Assembly (NCBI GenBank): GCA_963669155.1
Contig: OZ022576.1
Span: 14,007,618 to 14,071,617 of the forward strand
Reading direction: 5' to 3'
Origin: Arbacia lixula
Taxonomy: Eukaryota > Echinodermata > Echinoidea > Arbacioida > Arbaciidae
DNA length: 64,000 nucleotides
In this document: positions 37,608 to 49,400 of the stretch, piece by piece
Position numbering within the stretch: position 1 is the stretch's first letter
Layout: each line of letters begins with the position of its first letter
Translations under genes and position numbers: made by a program
Notes under the pieces: model-generated
Seen by the model: only the letters and a program-made list of their open reading frames with translations
Database searches by the model: none
What the model was told of the DNA's origin: nothing

Positions 37608-38194
37608 ACTAATAAATACTATTTAGAAAATAGCAAAACTTTCGGTAACACCATGTGGTTGTATTCTTTCGGATAATTGGCCCACTTATGGGGTGAACAA
37701 AGGAAAGGAAAGTGAAAAGTGAAAAGGAGAGGTGAATTTTTATATTTTATAACACTTACACAAGACTATTTTTAGCTTTAGTTTTCGGTGTTTTTTAAAA
37801 CCGAAAATAAATGGGATGGAATACTCCCTCTTTCAGATTTTGAAAGAAATCTATAGTTAGTTGCAGAACTGACTATAACTTTTCTACACTTTTCTCATTT
37901 TCTTTTCTTTTCTTTTCTCTTTATCACTACTTTGTGACTAGTTCACAACTTTCATCAACACCCACCCTCTTCTTCTACCTCCATTCCATCCCATTTATTT
38001 TCGGTTTAAAACACCGAAAACTAAAGCTAAAAATAGTCTTGTGTAAGTGTTATAAAATATAAAAATTCACCTCTCCTTTTCACTTTTCACTTTCCTTTCC
38101 TTTCTTCACCCCATAAGTGGGCCAATTATCCGAAAGAATACAACCACATGGTGTTACCGAAAGTTTTGCTATTTTCTAAATAGTATTTATTAGT
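37608..38194. mobile_element. Foldback element with arms of about 220 bp
   Basis: The left arm actaataaatactatttag continues through ctttcggtaacaccatgtgg and tttagctttagttttcggtg. The right arm is its inverse, ending ctaaatagtatttattagt. The roughly 140-bp centre is T/C-rich. The arms are nearly identical, so the insertion or its last conversion is recent. Confidence 0.85.
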
Positions 38195-39965
38195 ACACTC
38201 TCACCATGGAAACATTCAAAGAACATTTAATGTTACTGTTAGTCGGCCAATCTGCAGGTATAATTATAATATAACAGACCTATTTACATGGATTTCCACA
38301 TTTCCTTATTATTTTTCCCTGTCAGTGTGACACTGCAGCAACACATGAGTGAACAGCACTTGATCCCAATGACACACATCAATAAATCTACTTAAAGATA
38401 GTCATGGACATGAAATAACCCCCTCTTGTACACAAACATATTCAGGACTCTTCTGTGTCTCATTTCTATTTTACATCTACCTAGTGAGTTTGAATTTAAC
38501 CTTAAAGATTCACTGATCTGTTCGGTGAAAGCAATATTCTATGGCAATGAATTTGTAAAACTCATTGACTAGATTTAGGGGTGGATTTGTTTGTGAATGA
38601 TTTTTTTTTTTGGTAGAGTTTTTAAGTATCTTTTAGTTAATTGCAATCCATTCGCTAAGAAACCAGGGCTTGAGCGGAGAGCCTTTTCATAGTTGCTGAA
38701 CCTAGAATTTCATTGATATTACTGTATGGTGTCAATGTAATTTATGCACACTGTAGATTAATCCATAATTATTGGACTTGACTGGTAGAATCAGCATCAA
38801 TTGGAAAAAAAACAAATGTGGGTTATTAGCGCACTTGACCAATATCTGGGCTCAAGAGGTATTAAAGGTAAAGACAAAATATGAATACCTACAATTTGTA
38901 TTTATCTCGACTCCTATTTTGCATTTTGACCTACATGTATGTTTTTCTTCAAATTAGAAATTGTTAATTGAATGTATTCTATACCTCCACGTTAACATGC
39001 ACCGTATAATGCTGGGTGTCTATGCAGCTACATGTATGTAATAACTTTTCTAATCTTATTGCCTACAATGAGGTCAGGCAAGCATGAAACCAAATTCTGA
39101 CAGTGTAAGAATGGGTGCTAGGCATGTCTGGACAAGCTTTTGAATTGGACACTGGCCAAACTGTGCAGGCCATTTCCTTGCTTTCAATTGGCTGATGCAT
39201 GAGGTAGATGTCATGTTTAGTTTTACGTCCCTGTGTCTAAACTGTGCGGGGGAGATACCCCGTATGCTGAACGTGTTGTTGTTATTAATGCTGCTTGAGG
39301 AAACCATTATGGTAAGTGTAACTGTGACCTCTGTTCTACTCGGGCGGTTCCCAGTGTAAAAAACGCGCGAACGCCACACAAACACCATGCGTCAGGTCCA
39401 GAAAGTGCTTTTGTGCCACGCGTTAATTTATTGCATCACCCGTTAAATCAGTATCAGTCTTATGATTTTCCTTGTTTGCTTTCTTTGAGCCACACGTTCC
39501 ATAGTTAAATACAACACGTCCAACACATTTACCTGACAAGAAGTGACATTCTGCCCTTCTGAGCCGGGCGTAAAAGATTTCTGGTGACCAACCTGGTTCT
39601 ACTTGCAGCTACAAATGTATCTACAGTTGCCTTGATATTACATTTTGTGCCGTAATTTTGTCCAGGTCTGCGAAGATTACTATTGAATGTTTTTCGTAAT
39701 CATGATGTTTATTACAAATTAATGTGAGTATTACACAAATTTACAGTACTTTGTACATGCTGAGAGGCTTGAAAAAACAGCTGATAACACTCTGACTGAA
39801 AAGTGTAACTAATTCCACGTGTAAAAGTTGATCTGAAAATATAGCATTCCTGACCATGATGTTAAACTTGCCAAACTTTTGAAAATTGTAATCAATTTAG
39901 CACTGATGGTGTTGAATCTTTTTCTGTTGCATTGGTTCTTGTAGGAATGCTAAAATCCTGTCAAA

Positions 39966-42525
39966 ATGTCAGTGGTCAAACAAATGGCAGACCGGGGGAA
40001 AGAATTAGCTGGCCTTCAGAAGGCCGGACTCGGCTCACTCCAACCCACCAGCTCCTTGCTCAACAGATATGTGACCGTAAGTTGATTGCTAATGGTGTTT
40101 ATAGAGTTTTCTTCCAAAAATGTTACAATCAGACGTCAACACTGCGTTTGATCAGTATAAGGTTGTAAATGTCCGGCAAAGATCATTGTCCCTTACTTTC
40201 TTTAACAAAACTTTGAAGTTCCTTTTACGACATAAACCATTTACGGCACTTAAAGAAGGTAATTGTTACATAATTAAAGACAAATATCTGAATCAGGAAA
40301 ATATAGAATACTATGTGGTCCTCTATCAATTTTGCTCTCATTGAATTAAGGGCCTATTTCGACATTCTGCCTACCCCTACTCCCAACCCCACCCAGACAC
40401 CTATTTTATTCATGTAATTCATTAAATTGTTGTATTTTTTCATCGTAAATAAAGTATTATCCTTATAACAATATTCAGAACCACTAAAGAAGCTTCCCTG
40501 TCAAAATAATACAGGTACCTAATGAATGAATAAATAAATGAATTATTAATGAATTGGCCATTTGATCGTGGCTAGGCTTAAACATATAACAGTGCTGACT
40601 AAAACTGAGATGTTTTTTGTTTCACAGGGTCAGGTTCAGTCGCGCACACCTCTGGTGACGAGGGGAAAGATGGCGGTTTTTAAGCTGGTCCTGCAGGAAT
40701 CACCCTCTGCTCTCATCAACGTCTACGTCCTGGGAGACTTTGCTGTTGGTCTGGATCCAATCAACAATGGGGTAAGTGAGCTGACAACTGGAGCCACGTC
40801 AAAACTAGCCTGGCTTTCAGGCATTTGGACATTTCTAATTCAGGCTGAAAAAAAATAGAGTCTAGCAATCACAAGAAGATCTTTTGGAAGGAATTGAAGA
40901 TACTGCAGCCAGACCCCATTATTGATACCTGGGGGGTGTTTCACCAAGCTGTTTGTAAGTTACGAACGACTTTACAAATGACTGGTGATCCCTTCATGTG
41001 CTAAATCAGATTCTCAATAAACAAAGTGTGGTAACGCAATTAGCAAAAGAAGGGATCAACCGTCGTTCGTAAAGTCGTTCGTAACTTACGAACAGCTTGG
41101 TGAAACACCCTCCTGCTATAGGGACTACCTGTATGGAAAAATTACCTGTCTATACAAGACAATTTGTTTTTGTTTCTTTTAAACAATATTTCACATTGAA
41201 ACATGTCGTGAAGTAATGTGTACATAAACACCATCTGTATAAAAAAAGACCATGTCTCTGTAAGAACCACTGTTTTGTTTCCTTTGAATACTATGTGTCA
41301 TTGAAACTGGTATTGAAGTTACCTTTACATAAAGACCACCTGCTTAAAAAGACCACATTATATGTTTCCCTGGAGCAGTCCTTTCATCTGCAGGTTTCAC
41401 TGTGTTTGAGGAGCTCATTTGGTGAGCTTACGCCATGCCAACCGGTGTAACTATCGTGGAATCAGTGAATCACAAGCATTTTGCAATGGTTGTGCCAGTA
41501 ATATGCAACATTTCTTTGATTATTTCTTCTACGTCTTCCAGGACACGCTGTTCATCAGTAACGGAGTGCTAGAGAGGTCGCACACTGTCCAGAAAGACCA
41601 CTACCACGAGTGCCACCTCATGATAGACAAGAACAGAAGCCACCCGCTAGTCTGGGTAGGTCCATCATACAACTTTATCTCTTTCGATATTGTGGGCTTT
41701 AAATCTCACAACAATTTGTTTTCATGAGCTTTGGATCTCACAGTGATTCAAAATCATATTGAGAGAGTATAATGTACAGCAGTGCTTGTGTTTATAGAAA
41801 TATAAACGTCCAGTGTGTTGGCACTTAGAAAAGGTTATAGTATACATACTTGGCATTGTCTTGGAAATACAACGTGCACAAAGACAAAAAAAGGTAGTCT
41901 ACAAAGCTCATAAATAGGTGACTCATAGAGTATAGGAGTGTAGGAGGAATTGAGTTGTCCTTAAAAGCTTTCCGAGTAAGTGAGAAAGATTGTCAAAATG
42001 TTCAAGAAAGGATTGTCTTTGACCTTTTCTCCATAGATTTATATTTATGAGTAATTAAATGGCACACATGTAGCTTGTATATATTTGCTGTGAAGGTACA
42101 ATATGTTGTGTATGTAATGTTTTTCTTCTTATATACTGATGTCCTCCATGTGAGAAAAGTTACATAAGATGGGAAAAGAAATGATGATCAAGGTGCAAGC
42201 ATGTGTATTGTTGTAACCACAGATATCTCCACAACAAGGCAACAATCAAGACCCACAATCAGCGGCCACAGCGGCTGCATCATCAACAACCACCTCCAGC
42301 ACCACAGCCTCTGCGAAGCAATCAGCTGCAGCAACACCTGCCACATCCACATCAGCCACCACATGTGTGGCAGCAACAGCAGCAGTGGCAGCAACATCAG
42401 CAACAACAGCATCCACTGCAGCTATGCCCTCCTCAACAGCTGCTCAGAACAACGGGTCTCCTCTGAAGACTACTCGTCCTGGGATGGTTCAGGTCTTGGC
42501 CAATGGCAGCTCATCTCCGCTGAAG
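39966..42525 (+). CDS. POT1: POT1 exons 1-4: extra N-terminal OB-like module and Ala/Thr/Ser linker
   Basis: Exons 1-3 (residues 1-123) align by eye with the OB1 pattern. MAVFKLVLQESPSALINVYV matches [20 protein letters not shown] of human OB1, and NNGDTLFISNGVLER matches KNGDIVRFHRLKIQ at the same spacing. Exon 4 (residues 124-224) is an Ala/Thr/Ser-rich linker built on CAN/GCA trinucleotides. All four exons have phase-0 boundaries, and exon 5 continues in frame through SLRMYKY, supporting one transcript. An alternative is that POT1 starts at the Met of MYKYTS and these exons belong to another transcript. Confidence 0.7.
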
Positions 42526-43386
42526 GTGCATCTTAATATATATTTATACTGGTACCAGTCATATTAAAAACCAATCATCATCCTCTTTGATACAGTGCAT
42601 CTCAGAAACCAAAACTCAGCCCATCCCTATATCCGTCTCTATCGTTTCAATATGTCATTTTGTGATGGCACGTTATCAACTTTTCAAGAGTTGAGATGAA
42701 GGGCCTTGTTTATGCAAGATATATGACTCTGGCTCGTTCACATTTCCCAACGGATATGTTTGTGTGTTTCAAGATGGCGAGGCTAATCACAAAACTCTGT
42801 TGGGTTTATCAACTGCAAACATTACCTGAATCATGTTTGAAAATGCTGATTATAGGCTAGAGAAGAGTTGCTGAATGCACACTAAACCACCCTTACCATC
42901 TGCCAGCCCCCAGAAGAAGAGTGAGTAAATCAAACTATATTGCAAGAATTTATAGTGATGCTTAACTCATAGTGAAACTATAAATGTGATGAGACGTTGA
43001 TTTGTCCCTCATTCACTTTTTAATTCATTGAGGATATATGAATATAAATGTGAAGATACAGGTACATTGACTTTGTCCTGCATTGTTTTCTGTATGTGAT
43101 AGTCATTGAGGATGTACAAGTACACCTCACTGAAGGACATCAAGGAGAGCCGTTCTGTGGATGTCTACGGCATCATCAAGTTCTTCAAGCTGCCCTATAA
43201 AACAAGAGGCCCAGGTAAGACTTGGCAAGCTTGAAATTTTTATCCTGGACTCAAGTTTGTGTTGTTGTAGCATTTAGTAGCAATAATGGAATGACTAAAT
43301 ATCTCTGATGCACAAAAGTGCTTTTTCTCTCTGTCTGTGTTTCTATCTGTATGTCTGTCTGTCTCTTTTCCTCTGTCTCTCTATCG

Positions 43387-43448
<62 letters not shown>

Positions 43449-46400
43449 ATAATATGTATATCATTTTCACATACTAGAGGATGAAGATCTCTGCACATTC
43501 TGAAGTCAGTGTGCTTGATAGAATAATGTACTGTTGTCATATTCATATATACAGGTTCCTGGCTTTAAACAACATCACTTAAGAGTTTCACTGGTGCGAC
43601 ATTGTCTAGCAGGCTAGTGTCGGGCACTCCCAATGAGAGTTCCCACTATGATCACCGCTCTTTGCTCCAAGCCCATTTTTTTTAACCAGTTGTCTTGACG
43701 ACATGCTCATACGACGTCACACCTCGGTACTCTATTCGCATTCATTCACAAGTGCCCTTCTCCCTGGCAGACTACTGCATGTTGCTGACCATAGTGGACC
43801 CCTCCTTGGGCCCAGATGAGCATGGGTTGAAGTGTGTCTTCTTCCACCAGGACGTTCAGAAGCTACCCCAGGTGCACAGCATAGGGGACGTCATCAGGCT
43901 GCATAGACTCAGGGTGAGTGACAGACGTGTGAGCTACGCGTGTGCTTTCTTTTCCACTTATCCACACTGATAATACAAACCTGTGAAAGATTCATAGGGT
44001 ATAATGCATAGGGTTGTGGTGAGTTTACTTGAAATTTGGTCATTAAAAGTCAATTGTTTTCATTTTACAACATTTATGCAGGTAATGTGCACCAAGTCAT
44101 TTGTTTCTTTGAAAAAAAGCTTGACTGTCATAATGAAATATGAGGGTTTATAACAGTGACTCCCAGAGTATGCTATATTTTTTGGAGTTTTAATATTTTT
44201 CTTGGAATATCGTAAAATATGCAGATTCAGAGTTACCAGGGCGACTACCAGGGTACCCGAGGTAGTGGCTTCTCCTGTGTGGTATTTGACGGCAAGCCTA
44301 GCGCACCCATGGAGCCCAGGGCATCTAGTGAAAACTTCACCTTGACAGATGAGGACAAGAGAAAGGTACGACATGAACTGTTTGGTATGAAAAGATACAG
44401 CAAGCCTAGTGCCCCACATTGAGCCCAGGGGAGTGTTTCACCTAGCCGTTCGTAAGCTACGAACGACTTTACGAACGACTGGTGATCCCTTCTTGTGCTT
44501 AATGGGATACCACACTTTCTTCCTGTTGTAACATATTGGGAGTTAATTTCCAACAATCCTCATAAATTTGACAAATCATAAGCTTTGTTTTCAGACAAAG
44601 CCTTGTTAACAAAAATTTTCATTTATAAACATCAGATTTAACTTAAGCTGACGGGAATTAAAATCATTGAGAATGTGACTTTGCACAAGAAGGGATCACC
44701 AGTGGTTCATAAAGTCATTCGTAGCTTACAAACAGCTTGGTGAAACACCCCCAGGGCATCTAGTGAGAACTTCACTTGTGAGACTATTGAGAGCTTTGGA
44801 AGCCTCTTTCTGTGGCATGCATGGTAAACTCTGCACAAATTGTGGCCACTTTGACTCAATTCTGCTTCTGTACATACGAGATTGTGTCTAGTGTTCAATT
44901 TGTTGTGCAAATTGTATCTATTAAATTTTATCATTTATTGAGAGTGAAACCTTTATGTGTTGATTAAGGACCACTCAAGGGAGACGAGACAGGTGGTCTT
45001 TTTGTACAGGTTACTTTAATACAGGTTACTTTAATACTTGAATACAATGAGAAACATTGTTCAAGGGAAATGTGGTCTTTATAGGCAGGTAGTCTTTCTA
45101 GACAGGTGGTCAGTTCAGCAGGTTTCAATTTAGCACCTTTCATTCTTCTCTTCTTCTCTCGGTCACTGAAGGTGCAAGAATTGCGTGATTGGGCGGCCCA
45201 ACAGACTGTTGTGCCCTTAGCCAGCAAGAACTGGACTCTCTCTGAGATGGTGACCCGAGAGTATTTTGACCTGACCTGCCAGGTCGTCGCCACGGCTATG
45301 CTTCCTGCAGAGAATTGTGTGTTGATTAAAGTGTGGGATGGAACCAAATATAAATGGTAGGCCTTTGTGATTTTTTCCCCAATCTGCTTAATACTGTATG
45401 TGATCACACCATCACACGTAAAAAACTATCAAGGTTTTGTCATTTGTAGTTTGAGCAAAGAATAGCATGGACATAATACAGTTTTATTCCAAAAGGAATT
45501 AAATCTATATATTTTCATAATCTATTTTGTTATATTAAAAAAATTATTTTGTAGGTGAGAATAAAATGCACTTTATCCCCTTTTCAAATTCCAGATGAAA
45601 TTTTAAGATGGTAAATCATATTTTATTTCAAAAGGGACTAAATCCAACTCCACTCAATTCCAAAAAGACTGCAAAAGCAGCAATGAAGCAGAACATGAAA
45701 TGAAAACATTAATGATTTCTTGTAACATAACTTTATATCTGTGTTGGTTCTCCTATACTGAAGGAGATGAGTTATATATCATTCAGTAGCTGTGAATTTG
45801 TTTATTTGTAATATGTATGCTATACTCTAAATGATTTGTTGAGACTTATTGGTGGATTTTAGGCGACAGATCACATATGGTTGAGTAGAGTGGAAAGCAA
45901 TAAAATAAAAAATGTTGATTTGCTGAGAATGGCTTGAAGTGGAGTTAATCCCTTTTGTAATGAAACTCTTCATATCTGTATATCTCTATATACCTGTGCT
46001 GTCCTACAGGCCAGTGCGTAGTCTGGACGTGAGCCAAGTGGAGGTCAAGTGGGACACTGAGCTGGCATGCAGGGCAGAGGGACTCGTTCTAGATGTCGCC
46101 CTCTACGACAACCACATGAAAGCTGGTGAAGAACTCAAGGTGTGCACCACATTTCAGCATTGTAATAATATCTGCACCAATGCGTCACTTATCCAGCTGG
46201 GCAATTTAGCTTTTCAGATAGCTTGCCTGACATCTGGCCTATGTCTCTTGTTCAGGCACTCAGTACAAGCGGATGTACAATTTTCTTCTTCCCCTTTTTC
46301 TGTCTCGAATAAGAGACAGCATAAGAGACGAATAAGAGATAGCACAATACCAGTCATTGTATCAAAGCAACTTCTGAAGGCCACACAGTCCTGAGTGGGT

Positions 46401-49400
46401 TAGTAGAGCTATTCAAGATTAGTTTAAAGATAAATTGGAATGTCAATTTTTTTTTACTGATTTGGGAGATAATGTATTACTTCATGGCTTTATTTGCTTT
46501 GCAACATGATTTGCCAAAAGTTCAGCAATTCAGCCCATTTAATATTGTTTGCTTGACTGCAAATTTGCACCAAATGCTTCATCTTCTTTATCTGCTTCAA
46601 GTAAATTTGATAATATGATAGGAAGTGGCTCGGTGTAGTGATCATTCATCTGACTCTTAATCTGGAGGGTAAGGGTTTGAACTCAGCAAAACATCTTCAT
46701 CCATCTTGCTGCTCCATACCCAGGAGAGAAATAGGGACCTGGTAGGATCCTTTGATCCAATGACTTGGGTAATAATGCAGGACCCTCATGGAAGCAGTGT
46801 TCTCACTGATGAGGCTACCCTGGGGAAATAAGACCATATCACTATTAATAAGTTTGAACAGTCTGAGCTTTTCACACAGAATGGGTTACTTCCTTGCATT
46901 TGATGTTTTTTTTTTGTTGTATGCAGCCTGGTCAGTTCATCAGACTCTACAACCTCCACGCTGCTCAGTACACACCACCAAATGCCGCTGTACCCGCTGC
47001 GATGGCTGCGGGTTCTAGCATCCCTGCCAAAGAGGGAGACAACACCACCAGCATGATTGAGCTGGTGTTGCATCGTGGGACAGCCTACGGGCGTGGCCTG
47101 GTCGTCATGCAGGAGTGGGATAAAGACATCCGACTGATGAAACAGTGAGTGATCTAAAAGGACCTTTGTCAAAAACTGTCTGAGCTATTAAAAAAGTAAG
47201 TTAATGTTTTGAAAAAAATGTCTTAAGTCAGAAACTATGTGAACTGGCCAATCACAGGTATGGATCATTGAGGACTTATGTTCAAACTTCACGCATACCA
47301 CCCTAGGATTTCTTGGTTTCTGACAGGAGTAGACTCCTCATATATGGAAAAACAAAGCTGAGACAGAACAGATAAAACAGATGGATAAAGAATGTATTTG
47401 ACAATTGTTTTTAAGCACTGACCTTTTCCAGCATGATTCATGGGTGCAAAAATTATAGCAGAATGAAACCCCTATTGTAAGATGACTTGAGTAAAAGCAG
47501 AAAAATGAGTCAAGCTGGTGAGCACAAGATTGAGCAAAATCAGACATATAACAAAATTAATTGTGTTTCAAAGTCTTACTGACTAGCCCTGAAAGTTTGC
47601 TTTCTATCCTATGGCAGGCAAGTGATGCTCTGGGTATTGTCTTGTTTATGCATGGTACACAAGAACTATAATCATTCCAGTCTTCACAAACTTCACAAAT
47701 CAATCTGGTTTCCTGCTTTTTCTGCTTTTATTCAATTCAATTTACTTTAATTTTCACTCTCCTTTAAAGTGAATGACTGATTGTGCCTTGGATATTCATT
47801 TTAAAATCCCTAATTGTTCAGCTAACACCAGCCAGTGAAGTCCATAAGCACATAATGCCTAGAGAATTCCCAAGAGTCTTATGAGGGTTGTACAGTTTGT
47901 ATACTGCATGCATTGATTCCTTCTGCGCCAATGTTGCATTCTGGCATGAGTAGTGCACACAAATTCCCATAGAGCATGAGTGTGTCTGGCACGCAAAGGG
48001 TAACGTGCATACTGGTACGTACTTTGTGCAGGCGAATGGAAGACATCAGCAAAAACCGACCTACGGCTACGAGCAGCAAGCAAAAGCCCTCCACCCAGCC
48101 CACGACCCAATCACAACCAAGGCCCAGCCAGCCCACGGGGAGTGCTGGGAACTACTCGCTGATCAACGGCATCGAGCTCGACGAACACGACTGGCAGCTC
48201 CTTGATGACAGCAGCCAGGTGCCAGGAGGTCAACCACAGAGGGAGACAGACGCCTTGACCAGCGTGCCGACCTCTAGCTCGCTGGGTAGTGGTCAGGAGC
48301 TCCGATGCATGCAGGAACCAAATTCTGGTGAGTAAAATTGATCATCAATTCCATTTAAGTTGAAACATTTCTGATTGATTTGATCTATTTCTTTAAGTTC
48401 ATACATCACATAATATAAATGGTAAACAATCACAAAAGAAACAAACATGAAACAATTTCTGTTAATGATGGTACAGGGAATAAAGTGCTAGATTTATGGG
48501 ATGCTGTCCCCTATAAGAAGATAATACTCCCAAAGGAGTAAAGACCAATAGGCAACAACAAAAAATATAATGGGCAAGACAACCTAGTAGGCCTTAACCC
48601 TATATAGCCCGGGCTATTTTGAAATCGCATAGCCCGGGGGGGGGGGGGGGGGGGCAAAAACAGCCCCCCCCCCTCAGATCTCGGCCGTTGATCGCGTGAT
48701 CGCGACGAAAATTGGCACGTACATCACCGATGCCGTAATCTCCACAAAAACAGCCCCCCCCTCAGATCTCGGCCGTTGATCGCGTGATCGCGACGAAAAT
48801 TGGCACGTACGTCACCGATGCCGTAATCTCCACAATTCAATTGTCAATTACACCAAAATTATTTAAACTTATTTTTAATTAATTAATTATGCTAATTAAA
48901 TGCATATAAATCATAATTTGGTTGTAAATCTGGAAATTTAGCCCCAAAACTCCTAGATATCAGTCCAGACACTCTTCTTAGGATTATTATCAAATTAGGA
49001 TTAAAAAAATGGCAATATCAAAGTTTTTCTTATGTATTTTATTGTTTTTTTGAATTTCTTATGTATTTCATTGTTTTTTCGACTTCATGTTTTTCATTGT
49101 TTTTTCGATGGAAATCGTTGGCAACACTATTTCAGTCATAAATAACATGAAATTGATTGTTTTTCATCAGTAGAAATAGAAATAATGATACATTTATGAA
49201 TTTTGGCTAGATACAGAATTTGCATTGGATTTGTACATGAAATCACATTTTTGAGCAATTTTTGGTCTGACATGCACATACAAAATGTTACGTAACTTTG
49301 GAACCGTGTACCCCCGCGTCGCAAATTTGGTCTTAAAAGTTGCGTGAGACTTGAAGGAAAAAAGTCATGGAACGTCGCAGCACGATCTTGTCGTGTTACA

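Larger units (their letters stand above)
34340..39944. other. Intergenic region between divergent genes; CpG-rich patch at 35540-35740
   Basis: The two flanking genes point away from each other, so this holds both promoters. The stretch 34337-34640 is probably 5' UTR of the KASH-like gene. At 35540-35740 the sequence turns CpG-rich (ccgccgcggccg, ggttgcggtacaccgcggta), unlike anything nearby. Foldback elements fill much of 36140-38194. No coding exon was recognised. An untranslated 5' exon of POT1 must lie here, because its first coding exon has an acceptor (39941-39944). Confidence 0.55.

Noticed and set aside
39074-39388. 104-residue minus-strand open frame near the POT1 start
   Set aside because: No recognisable domain and no convincing splice sites; a chance frame is more likely.
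42203-42466. Gln/His-rich alternative frame over POT1 exon 4
   Set aside because: The Ala/Thr/Ser frame is the one that joins both neighbouring exons in phase.
43343-43546. Thr/His-rich open frame
   Set aside because: Translation of the (TG)n microsatellite.
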